Shown in pieces: positions 1 through 8,554 of a stretch of 64,000 nt of DNA. The stretch spans positions 83,569 to 147,568 of the forward strand of contig NZ_JAENIM010000046.1 in NCBI RefSeq assembly GCF_016595495.1, written 5' to 3'. The notes under the pieces are model-generated. The model made no database searches, was not told the DNA's origin, and worked only from the letters and a program-made list of their open reading frames with translations. A program made the translations under genes and the position numbers. The DNA comes from Persicirhabdus sediminis. GTDB taxonomy: Bacteria; Verrucomicrobiota; Verrucomicrobiia; Verrucomicrobiales; Akkermansiaceae. Position 1 is the first letter of the stretch. Every line of letters begins with the position of its first letter.

Positions 1-1079
1 GTCTGTTTGGCGGTTCTCCAGCAGCTTGGTGGTTGAGCATTCTCACCATCGCCCCAGCGCTGGGTTCATTCATTACCGAGCCAGCTGCGATGACTATCGC
101 GGCGATGCTGCTTGCAAAACGCTTTTTTGCCAAACAACCACCGGCATCATTTGCCTACGCCACTCTCGGCCTGTTATTTGTAAACATCTCAGTTGGCGGA
201 ACGCTCACTCACTTTGCCGCACCTCCAGTACTCATGGTTGCTGGTACTTGGCACTGGGGTACTGATTTCATGCTGATGAACTTCGGCTGGAAAGCGCTTA
301 TCGGCATCGTCCTATCTAACTTGCTCTACTTTGCCATTTACAAAAAACACTTCGCCAACCTCAAAGAAGTAACACGTGCGGAAAACGAGCGCATGCACTG
401 GAACGAGCGTGAAGATCCAATTCCAAAAATCATCACCATCACCCATATTGTTTTCCTCGCTTTCACCGTACTGACTAACCACTACCCACCATTGTTCATC
501 GGTGGATTCATGTTCTTCCTTGGTTTCACCCAAGCGACTGGACACCACCAGAACGACGTCAACATGAAGAGCCCGCTGTTGGTTGGTTTCTTCCTCGCTG
601 CGCTGGTGATTCACGGTAAATGTCAGGGCTGGTGGATTGCTCCACTGATTACTTCTATCGACAGCGAACTCGTGCTGATGATTGGCTCCACCGTGCTCAC
701 CGCATTTAATGATAACGCGGCGATTACCTTCCTCGCCTCACAAGCTCCAGGGCTCAGTGCGGGGGCGAAATACGCCATCGTTGCCGGTGCGGTTACTGGC
801 GGTGGTCTCACCGTTATTGCCAACGCACCTAACCCTGCTGGACAATCTATTTTGGGACACTACTTTAAAGGCGGCATCGCGCCAGTTGGACTGCTTAAGG
901 CGGCTCTCCTGCCAACGCTCATCGTTGGCACCTGTTTCATGGTCTTACCATCTAAGGGCATGAAAGAAGATCCGCACCCAAGTAAGAAACCAGCAAGTAC
1001 GCTGAGCTCACCGAAGAAGCCAGCGAAGCGTGGTGCAGCACCAACTCAGCAGCCAGCTGAAGTTGAGAACAACCACTAA
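1..1079 (+). CDS. Putative Na+/H+ antiporter, 3' part (5' end outside window)
   Basis: The reading frame is open from the first bases, and a TTG at 33 is not a convincing start, so the gene is cut by the window edge. The visible ~355 residues form several hydrophobic membrane segments with polar motifs such as TAFNDNAAITFLAS and a glycine-rich VTGGGLTVIANAPNPAG stretch. The latter type of motif is typical of the ion-transporter superfamily and of the family annotated as putative Na+/H+ antiporter (Na_H_antiport_3-like). The tail after the last membrane segment is soluble and rich in Lys, Pro and Ala. The likely role is cation/proton exchange in the inner membrane; the substrate is inferred from the family only. 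ribE starts 21 bp downstream on the same strand, so the two may be co-transcribed. Confidence 0.7.
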   Translation, partial: LFGGSPAAWWLSILTIAPALGSFITEPAAMTIAAMLLAKRFFAKQPPASFAYATLGLLFVNISVGGTLTHFAAPPVLMVAGTWHWGTDFMLMNFGWKALIGIVLSNLLYFAIYKKHFANLKEVTRAENERMHWNEREDPIPKIITITHIVFLAFTVLTNHYPPLFIGGFMFFLGFTQATGHHQNDVNMKSPLLVGFFLAALVIHGKCQGWWIAPLITSIDSELVLMIGSTVLTAFNDNAAITFLASQAPGLSAGAKYAIVAGAVTGGGLTVIANAPNPAGQSILGHYFKGGIAPVGLLKAALLPTLIVGTCFMVLPSKGMKEDPHPSKKPASTLSSPKKPAKRGAAPTQQPAEVENNH

Positions 1080-1100
1080 TTACACACTATATTAATCGCC

Positions 1101-1685
1101 ATGTTCACAGGACTCGTAGAAGCTAAAGGAAATGTTATCTCACTCATTGAAAAAGGAGAATCAGCACGCCTGACGATTGCCATTCCCTTTGCCAACGAAC
1201 TGGAACTTGGCGATTCAGTAGCCATCAATGGCTGCTGTCTTACCGCGACTCTCATCGAAAATGGCCATGTCAGCTTCGATGTTCTCAGCCAGACATTGCG
1301 TGTCACCTCACTCGGTGACCTGCAAGCTGGCTCAGTCGTCAACCTCGAGCGGGCGCTGCGCGTCGGCGACCGCCTTGGAGGCCACTTTGTACTCGGCCAC
1401 GTCGATACCGTGGGCGAAATCATAAGCTTCACCGAGCACGGCCAAGACCACCGACTTGAAATTGCCGTTCCTCAAGACATTCAACGTCTGTGCATTGATA
1501 AAGGATCGCTCGCCATCGATGGCATTTCCCTCACCATCGCTGAGCTGCTTGATGATAGCGTGGTTTTCTGGATCATCCCTCACACCGCAGCTGAAACTAA
1601 CTTGTGCCAAGCAGCTGCTGGCAAGCGCGTGAACCTCGAAGCTGACATGCTGGCCAAACACGCCGCACGACTTCTCGAGCACTAA
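1101..1685 (+). CDS. ribE: Riboflavin synthase alpha chain
   Basis: This enzyme dismutates two molecules of 6,7-dimethyl-8-ribityllumazine to riboflavin plus a pyrimidinedione, the last step of riboflavin synthesis. The protein is 194 residues, slightly short of the usual 200-220. It begins with the hallmark MFTGLVE and is built of two homologous lumazine-binding barrels, roughly residues 1-90 and 95-185. The second half opens with the conserved GGHFVLGHVD. The ATG at 1101 gives exactly the family N-terminus, so the start is secure. It lies 21 bp after the antiporter gene. That gap has no room for an FMN riboswitch, so any flavin control would have to act upstream of the window. Confidence 0.95.
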   Translation: MFTGLVEAKGNVISLIEKGESARLTIAIPFANELELGDSVAINGCCLTATLIENGHVSFDVLSQTLRVTSLGDLQAGSVVNLERALRVGDRLGGHFVLGHVDTVGEIISFTEHGQDHRLEIAVPQDIQRLCIDKGSLAIDGISLTIAELLDDSVVFWIIPHTAAETNLCQAAAGKRVNLEADMLAKHAARLLEH

Positions 1686-1740
1686 AGCGTTTGGCTTCAA
1701 ACATATCGCTAATTATTACGCATATTTTGCTCATGAGCAG

Positions 1741-1768
1741 TTGACTTGTGGGCGGAAGTTCCTATAGT
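1741..1768 (+). promoter_or_regulatory. Sigma-70-like promoter of the peroxiredoxin gene
   Basis: TTGACT (1741-1746) and TATAGT (1763-1768) are separated by 16 bp and match the -35 and -10 consensus at five of six positions each. They lie about 30 bp upstream of the ATG at 1799, in the only intergenic space before that gene. This is a sequence match only. Confidence 0.55.
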
Positions 1769-1798
1769 TCCCGCACTTAATCCTCTTAAGTTAGAAAC

Positions 1799-2287
1799 AT
1801 GATAAAAACAGGCGATAAAGCACCCGATTTCACTCTCGTAACTCTCGGCTCAGAAGGCCCAGAACTTTTCACCCTATCAGAGCAGCTTGGTTCAGCCAAC
1901 ATCGTGCTTTTGTTTGTACCTATGGCGTTCACAAGCGTCTGTACAGATGAATTTTGCGACATTACCCAAGGCCTCTCAGCGTACGAAGATCTCGACGCTA
2001 AAGTCATTGGAGTTTCTGGTGACAGCCCGTTTGCTCAGCAAGCATGGGCGGAAAAAGAAGGCATCAAACTGCCACTGCTCAGTGACTACGAACACAAAGT
2101 AGCAGCTGATTACGGCATTGCTTACGAGCAATTTCTGCCTGAAGCCAACCTCATCATGGGTGGCGTGGCTAAGCGTTCCGCATTTGTCATCGATAAGGCA
2201 GGTGTCGTTCGTTACGCAGAGGTACAAGATCATCCAAAAGATCTGCCAAACTTTGACGCCATTAAAGAGACTCTCAAGTCACTCTAA
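1799..2287 (+). CDS. Peroxiredoxin (AhpC/TSA superfamily)
   Basis: This is a thiol peroxidase that reduces hydrogen peroxide and organic peroxides. The 162-residue thioredoxin-fold protein carries the motif MAFTSVCTDEFCD, with the peroxidatic Cys at about residue 48 and a second Cys at 53. The preceding Pro and Thr have the spacing expected in the PxxxTxxC active site. There is no obvious C-terminal resolving Cys, so it may be a one-Cys (AhpE-like) enzyme or use Cys53; this is inference. The gene is monocistronic, with its own promoter-like sequence upstream and a hairpin terminator 30 bp downstream. It acts in the cytosol, as no signal peptide is visible. Confidence 0.88.
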   Translation: MIKTGDKAPDFTLVTLGSEGPELFTLSEQLGSANIVLLFVPMAFTSVCTDEFCDITQGLSAYEDLDAKVIGVSGDSPFAQQAWAEKEGIKLPLLSDYEHKVAADYGIAYEQFLPEANLIMGGVAKRSAFVIDKAGVVRYAEVQDHPKDLPNFDAIKETLKSL

Positions 2288-2316
2288 GGCTCCTATACAT
2301 TTATTTGCTCTTGAAA

Positions 2317-2351
2317 GGCCCGCAGCTCACCGTAGCTGTGGGTCTTTTTTT
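2317..2351 (+). terminator. Rho-independent terminator after the peroxiredoxin gene
   Basis: A 9-bp stem, CCCGCAGCT paired with AGCTGTGGG (one G-T pair), is followed by seven T residues. Confidence 0.85.
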
Positions 2352-2546
2352 GCTCTTTCTAGCTGGCATCACAGCCAGCCAAAAAATGAAAAAGAAATCA
2401 ATTTTTTGCACAACTCGTTCATCACCTTGGGGTTTCCACCAAATACAATGGCCATAAACCAGCCAAAAATCATTCATCCGGCACCTTTGTTCACATTTGC
2501 ATTAGTTTGCAGAGTTTTACATAAATTTAAATAGTTGTTGCACAAA

Positions 2547-2849
2547 ATGAAAACAAACCGTAATCTCACCGTGAACCCCCAATCCCCCCTTACCATGTTA
2601 AACTTGTTTACACCCATCTACTCGAAAGTCGAAGTTCTCAACCAAGTCTGCTATTTTGTTGATATCAATACTCAGACCGGCAGCAAAAAGGTCTGGTTTG
2701 TAAAAAACGACGGATCTCACTTCGAACCTTTCTTGATGTCTCAGTATGATAAAGAAAACTTAGGTCATGTAGCCAGCGCCATTAACGAGCATCGCAAGTA
2801 CAACGATGATCTCAGCGAGGCACCCGTCTACATGTTAAAGAGCGCTTAG
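2547..2849 (+). CDS. Small conserved-looking protein of unknown function
   Basis: I do not recognise this ~100-residue protein. The ATG at 2547 is preferred over a TTG 12 bp upstream. It has no signal peptide or membrane segment. The centre contains alternating hydrophobic residues (VCYFVDINTQTGSKKVWFVK, then HFEPFLMSQYDKEN), which suggests a small beta-rich fold followed by a helix. It has its own upstream region (about 260 bp, AT-rich) and a near-perfect terminator 27 bp after the stop, so it is a self-contained transcription unit. That organisation argues for a real gene. A regulatory or structural role cannot be assigned. Confidence 0.6.
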   Translation: MKTNRNLTVNPQSPLTMLNLFTPIYSKVEVLNQVCYFVDINTQTGSKKVWFVKNDGSHFEPFLMSQYDKENLGHVASAINEHRKYNDDLSEAPVYMLKSA

Positions 2850-2876
2850 TTAGAAGCTATTACCCAACATAAGCAC

Positions 2877-2914
2877 GAGAGTTAGCGTCCCCCATCGCTA
2901 ACTCTCTCTTTTTT
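2877..2914 (+). terminator. Rho-independent terminator
   Basis: An 11-bp perfect stem (GAGAGTTAGCG / CGCTAACTCTC) with an 8-nt C-rich loop is followed by a T-rich tract. It ends the small-protein transcription unit. Confidence 0.9.
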
Positions 2915-2998
2915 TAGTCGTCATAGAGAAATGATTTCCAGCTGGCGGCTGACTGATTTCACGGTTGCAAAAACCACACAGTTTAACAAAATGCAGCC

Positions 2999-4372
2999 AT
3001 GAGGGACAACGTCGCTGTGATTGGCGCAGGTATCAGCGGATTATCTGCTGCGGTTAAGCTTTTCAGCAAAGGCCACGAAGTTGATGTATTTGAAGCCGGT
3101 GAGCGCATTGGTGGCGCCGTGCGTACCAGCCACTCGGAGGGATACATGGCCGAACACGGGCCAAACAGCCTGCTACTAAAAGACCAACGTGTCTCGCTCT
3201 TGCTCGAGCAAATTGGCCTCATGCGTCAGGAAGTGGTCGACGCCAACCCGCTAGCCAATAAACGCTACATTGTGCAAGATGGCCAAGCCATCGCCATGCC
3301 CTCGTCTCCTATGGGCATGCTCAAGAGCCCGCTATTTTCAGGCAAAGGCAAACTACGTTTTGCCCTCGAGCCATTCATTGGCAAATACAAAGGCGCTGAG
3401 CTGGAAACCTTTGCCGACTTTGTCACCCGCCGTCTCGGCCCCGATATGCTAGCTAGTGCGGCAGGTCCCTTTGTCAGTGGCATCTACGCTGGTGACCCCG
3501 ATAGACTGGCGATCAAATATGCCTTCCCGCGTTTATGGAACCTGGAAGATAAATACGGCTCCTTCATCCGTGGCGCCATTGCCATGCAGCTCGGCGCTGG
3601 TGGCGACCCAAACAAGATCAAAAAATCGCGCATGATTTCATTTCGCCGCGGCATGCAGGCACTGCCTGAAGCCATGGCTGAGTTCCTCGCCGAGGATACC
3701 GTGATTACCAAAGCAAAAGTTTTGGGCATCAAAAAACAAGATGGCGGCTGGCAGCTGACCATCAGCCACGACGGTGGCGAGCCGATGAGCCACGTGTACA
3801 AACACATCGTCATCGCCGTGCCACATCACAAACTGGCTGAAGTGCCGATTGAAAATGTCGACGCTGCGGCGCTCCCGACCATCGTCAACATGGACACACC
3901 ACCCGTCACCAGCCTGTTTCTCGGATTCAAAAAATCCCAGTGCAAACATGAGCTGGACGGCTTTGGCATGCTCGTCAAGCTAGCTGAAAAAAGCCCAATT
4001 TTAGGAGCTCTCTTCTCCTCCACCTTATTTGAAAAACGTGCGCCAAAAGATCACATCGCCATCACCACCATGATGGGCGGCATGCGCAACCCGCAATTTG
4101 CCCAGCTAGATGACGACGAGCTCTTAGAAACCGCACTCGCCGAGCTGCGTAAAATTCTCAAAATCGAAGGCAACCCGACATTCATGCGCATTCAGCGCTG
4201 GGACAAAGCGATTCCACAATACACCCGCAGCTACCCACAGGTGCTGCAGGCGATTGAAAAAATCGAAGCCAACGCGCCGGGCATTCACCTGCTGGGCAAC
4301 TACCGCGGCGGCATCTCCGTGGGCGATTGCCTCGTCAATGGCATCCAGCTGGCGGAAAAAATCTCCAGCTAG
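2999..4372 (+). CDS. hemY: Oxygen-dependent protoporphyrinogen oxidase (HemY/HemG type)
   Basis: This FAD enzyme oxidises protoporphyrinogen IX to protoporphyrin IX, the penultimate step of haem synthesis. The 457-residue protein starts with a dinucleotide-binding fingerprint (VAVIGAGISGLSAAVKL, then E at the end of the second strand). This is followed by GGAVRTSHSEGYMAEHGPNSLL, which is diagnostic for the PPO branch of the amine-oxidase superfamily. The C-terminus carries the FAD-contact segment LLGNYRGGISVGDCLVNG. Length agrees with the family (450-480). No other haem genes are adjacent, and it appears to be transcribed alone, 210 bp before the helicase gene. The naming of this enzyme varies (hemY in older use, hemG in some databases). 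Confidence 0.9.
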   Translation: MRDNVAVIGAGISGLSAAVKLFSKGHEVDVFEAGERIGGAVRTSHSEGYMAEHGPNSLLLKDQRVSLLLEQIGLMRQEVVDANPLANKRYIVQDGQAIAMPSSPMGMLKSPLFSGKGKLRFALEPFIGKYKGAELETFADFVTRRLGPDMLASAAGPFVSGIYAGDPDRLAIKYAFPRLWNLEDKYGSFIRGAIAMQLGAGGDPNKIKKSRMISFRRGMQALPEAMAEFLAEDTVITKAKVLGIKKQDGGWQLTISHDGGEPMSHVYKHIVIAVPHHKLAEVPIENVDAAALPTIVNMDTPPVTSLFLGFKKSQCKHELDGFGMLVKLAEKSPILGALFSSTLFEKRAPKDHIAITTMMGGMRNPQFAQLDDDELLETALAELRKILKIEGNPTFMRIQRWDKAIPQYTRSYPQVLQAIEKIEANAPGIHLLGNYRGGISVGDCLVNGIQLAEKISS

Positions 4373-4582
4373 CTGGAAAATGGATCCGCCGCCACCAGCG
4401 GCAATCCCCATCACTAGTGGATTCAGCTGGAAAATCTGCCTGTCGCGCGAAAAAAGTAGCTATTGTGGATTTCTGCGCTACGTTGCGCGGCCACAGCCCA
4501 CTACGGGCACGGGGCAGATTTTTCATTATCAATCATCTAGCCTCCCAACTCCGGCATAATTTTGCCACCACAATAAAGCTAC

Positions 4583-5956
4583 ATGACTGAAAGCAAGCAA
4601 TCCGCCGGCTCATTTGACGAGCTCGGCCTCCTCCCTTCCCTACTCACTACTGTAAAAAAACAAGGTTACACAACACCTTCCCCCATCCAGGCTCAGGCGA
4701 TCCCGCCCGTGCTTGCCCGCAAAGACGTAATGGCTGCCGCGCAAACCGGCACAGGTAAAACTGCTGGTTTCGCCCTGCCAATTCTCGACATTCTCAGCCA
4801 AGGCCCTCCAGCCCGTGCAAGACAAGTTCGCGCATTGATCCTCACACCTACTCGTGAGCTCGCAGCTCAGGTAGCTGAAAGTGTGCGCACCTACGGTGAA
4901 AGCCTGCAGCTACGCAGCGCCGTGGTATTTGGTGGCGTCAGCATCAACCCACAAATCCGCAAACTCAAAGGCGGCGTGGACATCCTCGTGGCTACCCCTG
5001 GACGACTGCTCGACCTACAAAACCAACGCGCCGTGCAGCTCAACGAGCTGGAAATTTTTGTCCTCGATGAAGCCGACCGCATGCTCGACATGGGGTTCAT
5101 TCACGACATCAGAAAGATCATCAAAATCCTGCCAAAGCGACGTCAAAACTTGTTCTTTTCCGCGACCTTTTCCGACGATATCCGCCGCCTAGCGCGCACC
5201 ATCGTCAACGATCCGGTGGAAATTTCCGTCAGCCCAAAAAACCAAACCGCCAGAACCGTCACCCATAGTTTGTATGAAGTCGACAAAAACGACAAATCCA
5301 AGCTGCTCACTGAGCTAGTGCACGAAAACAACTGGAAGCAGGTTTTGGTATTTGTGCGCACCAAACATGGCGCCAACCGACTCAGCAAATACCTCGTTGG
5401 TAAAAAAATCAGCTCAGCGGCAATTCACGGCAACAAAAGCCAAGGAGCGAGAACTCGCGCGCTAGACGAGTTCAAGTCCGGCCACGTTCGTGTGCTAGTG
5501 GCCACGGATATCGCCGCGCGCGGTATCGACATCAGCCAGCTGCCTCACGTGATCAATTTCGACCTGCCAAATGTGCCGGAAGATTATGTCCACCGCATCG
5601 GCCGCACAGGCCGCGCAGGCACCAAAGGTGAAGCGATTTCATTGGTCTGTGCCGATGAATTTGAGCACCTCGTTAGCATCCAGAACCTCATCAAAGAAAT
5701 CATCCCGCGTCACCAGCTGGATGGATTCTCACCTAGCCATAAAGTGCCTGAAGCCAAGATCGGCCAACGGGTACCAAAAGCGAAAAAGAAAGCCAAATCT
5801 GGCGGAGGCGGACAAAAACGCCGCATCAAACCAGAACACCGCGATGGTCAGAAATCCGGTGAAATGGCCAGAGGTAACAAACCGCGCGCCAGCAGCAAAC
5901 GCCGCACCGGCGCCCGCAAAAACGCTAGCCGACGCCAGTCACGCGAGCATAGCTAA
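4583..5956 (+). CDS. rhlE: DEAD-box ATP-dependent RNA helicase, RhlE-like
   Basis: This is a cytosolic RNA helicase expected to remodel structured RNA in ribosome assembly or mRNA decay. All core motifs are visible in order over 457 residues: Q motif ([14 protein letters not shown]), motif I AQTGTGKT, Ia PTRELA, II DEAD, III SAT, and in the second RecA domain [10 protein letters not shown]. After about residue 370 comes a basic tail rich in Lys, Arg and Gly ([14 protein letters not shown], then [14 protein letters not shown]). Such a tail is typical of RhlE subgroups and probably binds RNA non-specifically. The gene ends just before a strong terminator and the RAYT repeat locus. Confidence 0.88.
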   Translation: MTESKQSAGSFDELGLLPSLLTTVKKQGYTTPSPIQAQAIPPVLARKDVMAAAQTGTGKTAGFALPILDILSQGPPARARQVRALILTPTRELAAQVAESVRTYGESLQLRSAVVFGGVSINPQIRKLKGGVDILVATPGRLLDLQNQRAVQLNELEIFVLDEADRMLDMGFIHDIRKIIKILPKRRQNLFFSATFSDDIRRLARTIVNDPVEISVSPKNQTARTVTHSLYEVDKNDKSKLLTELVHENNWKQVLVFVRTKHGANRLSKYLVGKKISSAAIHGNKSQGARTRALDEFKSGHVRVLVATDIAARGIDISQLPHVINFDLPNVPEDYVHRIGRTGRAGTKGEAISLVCADEFEHLVSIQNLIKEIIPRHQLDGFSPSHKVPEAKIGQRVPKAKKKAKSGGGGQKRRIKPEHRDGQKSGEMARGNKPRASSKRRTGARKNASRRQSREHS

Positions 5957-5964
5957 GATTTTCC

Positions 5965-5997
5965 AACCAGCTGGCAACACTCGCCAGCTGGTTTTTT
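5965..5997 (+). terminator. Rho-independent terminator after the helicase gene
   Basis: An 11-bp perfect stem (AACCAGCTGGC / GCCAGCTGGTT) with a 7-nt loop runs into six T residues. It closes off transcription immediately before the repeat locus. Confidence 0.9.
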
Positions 5998-6009
5998 ATT
6001 CTCTAAACG

Positions 6010-6935
6010 CATCTAGAGTGCGCGTGCTTTAGCACCGCTCTTAGCTTTAACCAGCTCCCGCGTCCGCTAGAACCCAACACTTAACCTAAGTACAAGGGGC
6101 TAGCTGATTAAATAAAGCTAATCATCATCACAAACTAGATTGCATGCCCGTCATTTCTAGCCAGCTGGACATGAATTCCAGCTGGCCAATCCCCCATACA
6201 CCTGCATCTAGAGTGCGCGTGCTTTAGCACCGCTCTTAGCTTTAACTAGCTCCCGCGTCTGCTAGAACCCAACACTTAACCTAAGCACAAGGGGCTAGCT
6301 GATTAGATAAAGCTAATCATCATCACAAGCTAGATTGCATGCCCGTCATTTCTAGCCAGCTGGACATGAATTCCCGCTGGCCAATCCCCCATACACCTGC
6401 ATCTAGAGTGCGCGTGCTTTAGCACCGCTCTTAGCTTTAACTAGCTCCCGCGTCCGCTAGAACCCAACACTTAACCTAAGTACAAGGGGCTAGCTGATTA
6501 AATAAAGCTAATCATCACAAGCTAGATTGCATGCCCGTCATTTCTAGCCAGCTGGACATGAATTCCAGCTGGCCAATCCCCCCATACACCTGCATCTAGA
6601 GTGCGCGTGCTTTAGCACCGCTCTTAGCTTTAACTAGCTCCCGCGTCTGCTAGAACCCAACACTTAACCTAAGCACAAGGGGCTAGCTGATTAGATAAAA
6701 CTAATCATCATCACAAGCTAGATTGCATGCCCGTCATTTCTAGCCAGCTGGACATGAATTCCAGCTGGCCAAGCCCCCATACACCGCATCTAGAGTGCGC
6801 GAGCTTTAGCACCGCTCTTAGCTTTACGCAGGTTTTGCATCAGCCAGAAACTAACACTTCACCAAATCACCTAACTATAGCCGCTAGTTGATTAGATCAA
6901 ATGAATCACCACCAGGTAGATGACATTGGCTCAAG
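6010..6935 (+). repeat. Left RAYT-flanking tandem array, four ~195-bp units plus one decayed unit
   Basis: Units begin at 6010, 6205, 6400, 6593 and 6787 (lengths 195, 195, 193, 194). The fifth copy, nearest the transposase, is clearly diverged. Each unit opens with the shared core CTAGAGTGCGCGTGC..., containing the near-palindrome GTGCT-TT-AGCAC. It also carries a short inverted repeat around GATTA...TAATC and a second hairpin CCAGCTGG-(9 nt)-CCAGCTGG. Units 1-4 differ by only a few substitutions and one 3-bp deletion (unit 3), indicating recent amplification or gene conversion. There is no open reading frame in the array and no variable spacer, so it is not a CRISPR. Confidence 0.92.
6011..6039 (+). 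repeat. Left terminal inverted repeat of the RAYT locus
   Basis: These 29 bp are the exact reverse complement of 8461-8489 and include the GTGCTTTAGCAC hairpin. The same core recurs at the head of each left-array unit. Confidence 0.85.
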
Positions 6936-7019
6936 AGGAATGCATGACATCTCCTGACAAAAAGCTCCAATCTACCGAACACAGCGCCGCCCCCTGAAAG
7001 TGAGATAACACGTTGGAGG

Positions 7020-7568
7020 CTAATAGGGATCAATAACCCTTACCAGATCAGTATTAAAGTTAGAGACAAACTTATACTGGGCTCGCGTAGAATTTCGCAT
7101 GAACCAAGCCATCGAGCACCAATCGTAGTCTTCAGATACGCGTACTAAGCCGTGCTTAACAGGGTTTTGGTTAATGTAGGCCAAACGAGCCAAATACGAG
7201 CTATGATGCGTTATTTCTGTATCCCAATAGTTATGCCAAACCTTGCGCCCAACAACATTATCTAGCTCATTAACATAGCGAGCGCTGCGTCCATGTAGGA
7301 TTCTCATGAACTGCCCTAAGTGCTTATTTCCATCTTTAGGTGAGCTCGCTAGTATGTGATAATGGTTGGAGAAAACCGCCCACGCTTGAGGTCGCCAACC
7401 AAATTCTTCTGCCAATTCCAGAAGTTGGTTGCTCAGAAACTTTAGGCGCTTTCTTGAACCAAAATAATGAGCTTTAAGATATGTGCCGGCAGTAATCATA
7501 TAGGCTCCTCTATCACCTTTGAGATGAGGTGGAGCATGAGGCCATTTAATGGTTGGGTTCTTCTCCAT
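7020..7568 (-). CDS. REP-associated tyrosine transposase (RAYT, Y1/TnpA-REP family)
   Basis: This is a single-strand HUH-type nuclease expected to cut and join REP hairpins. The 182-residue protein shows the HUH motif HYH at residues 69-71 (in SNHYHIL). A tyrosine in VWHNYWDTEI (about 114) is a candidate nucleophile, with a second candidate at about 125. The conserved family tail YINQNPVKHGLV is present. Length fits the Y1_Tnp family. The start is the ATG at 7568, preceded by an AT-rich stretch. The gene sits between two mirrored repeat arrays whose shared hairpin is a natural candidate substrate. The gene appears intact, and no second transposase is nearby. Confidence 0.88.
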   Translation of the reverse strand: MEKNPTIKWPHAPPHLKGDRGAYMITAGTYLKAHYFGSRKRLKFLSNQLLELAEEFGWRPQAWAVFSNHYHILASSPKDGNKHLGQFMRILHGRSARYVNELDNVVGRKVWHNYWDTEITHHSSYLARLAYINQNPVKHGLVRVSEDYDWCSMAWFMRNSTRAQYKFVSNFNTDLVRVIDPY

Positions 7569-7802
7569 TTACTAATTTTACCATACAATAGCTAATCTGC
7601 TAGCGACAGGCTACTGACAAAGCCCACGCTACACTATTTTTAACATCGCGCTCATTTAGAGTTCGGATTTTGCAACACTTAACCTAGCAATACATATGCT
7701 ATCCTTAAGATCATTTTCTATCGAATCGTTAGAATGGCGACCTGGATATTCATCTAGCCCAATGCGAGATCAGTCGTGACTTGTACTACTCGATAAACAC
7801 TA

Positions 7803-8489
7803 CCTTGCTGAAATAGTCTTGTTGTTTGCATAACATCAAAACTATGCCGCCTATTTGGCTAAGAGAATGACATTAGCTTTTGTAATGGGCACTAAAGTGC
7901 CTAACTAGCCGAAGCGGTATGAAGCTAGAACTAATGAAAGCGGTGCTAAAGCACGCGCACTCTAGAAAGAAGCACAGCTTGGTGAGTTAGTCATGTTGCT
8001 AGCTTAACATCAGACCTATTCCGACTAGTTGGCTAAGAGAATGACATTAGCTTTTGTAATGGGCACTAAAGTGCCTAGCTAGCCGAAGAAGCATTAAGCT
8101 AGAACTAATGAAAGCGGTGCTAAAGCACTCGCACTCTAGAAAGAAGCACAGCTTGGTGAGTTAGTCATGTTGCCAGCTTAACATCAGACCTATTCCGACT
8201 AGTTGGCTAAGAGAATGACATTAGCTTTTGTAATGGGCACTAAAGTGCCTAGCTAGCCGAAGAAGCAATAAGCTAGAACTAATGAAAGCGGTGCTAAAGC
8301 ACGCGCACTCTAGAAAGAAGTACAGCTTGGTGAGTTAGTCATGTTGCTAGCTTAACATCAGACCTATTCCGACTAGTTGGCTAAGAGAATGACATTAGCT
8401 TTTGTAATGGGCACTAAAGTGCCTAGCTAGCCGAAGAAGCATTAAGCTAGAACTAATGAAAGCGGTGCTAAAGCACGCGCACTCTAGAT
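7803..8489 (-). repeat. Right RAYT-flanking tandem array, 174-bp units in mirror orientation
   Basis: The terminal TCTAGA of successive units lies at 7961, 8135, 8309 and 8483, giving an exact 174-bp period. The first unit (about 7803-7966), nearest the transposase, is diverged in its left half, mirroring the decayed proximal unit of the left array. Each unit ends with the reverse complement of the left core (GCGGTGCTAAAGCACGCGC, with ACGCGC changed to ACTCGC in unit 2). It also holds a second hairpin GGCACT-AA-AGTGCC (for example 7888-7901 and 8062-8075). Apart from the core, the unit has no evident similarity to the left unit. Confidence 0.92.
8461..8489 (-). repeat. Right terminal inverted repeat of the RAYT locus
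   Basis: These 29 bp match the reverse complement of 6011-6039 without a mismatch. They end 16 bp before the gspD terminator stem. Confidence 0.85.
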
Positions 8490-8498
8490 CTCTTTAAA

Positions 8499-8536
8499 CA
8501 AAAATGCCGAACCAGTGAACTGGTTCGGCATTTTTT
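8499..8536 (-). terminator. Terminator of the secretion operon (usable from both strands)
   Basis: A 12-bp perfect stem (TGCCGAACCAGT / ACTGGTTCGGCA) with a 2-nt loop has A/T tracts on both sides. It lies 19 bp beyond the gspD stop. Confidence 0.9.
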
Positions 8537-8554
8537 ATGATGATGATCTTGAGG

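Larger units (their letters stand above)
6011..8489. mobile_element. RAYT-centred element bracketed by 29-bp inverted repeats and two heterologous tandem arrays
   Basis: The segment contains one transposase gene (7020-7568, minus), a left array of ~195-bp units (6010-6935) and a right array of 174-bp units (7803-8489). The outermost copies of the shared hairpin core (6011-6039 and 8461-8489) are perfect reverse complements over 29 bp, so the whole looks like an element with terminal inverted repeats. The flanks CTCTAAAC (6001-6008) and CTCTTTAAAC (8490-8499) are similar but not identical, so a target duplication is not established. The locus lies exactly between the terminators of the helicase gene and gspD, where it interrupts nothing. 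Known RAYTs mobilise single REP hairpins in trans. Whether this larger unit moves as a whole is inference. Confidence 0.6.

Noticed and set aside
1080..1100. FMN riboswitch before ribE
   Set aside because: Only 21 bp separate the antiporter stop from the ribE start, too short for the ~140-nt element, and no conserved RFN sequence is visible.
6010..6935. CRISPR array
   Set aside because: The period is about 195 bp and the entire unit repeats. There are no unique spacers between short repeats and no cas genes nearby.
6001..8499. Target-site duplication CTCTAAAC / CTCTTTAAAC around the RAYT locus
   Set aside because: The two flanks differ by two bases and are AT-rich, so chance similarity cannot be excluded. 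It is not claimed as a duplication.
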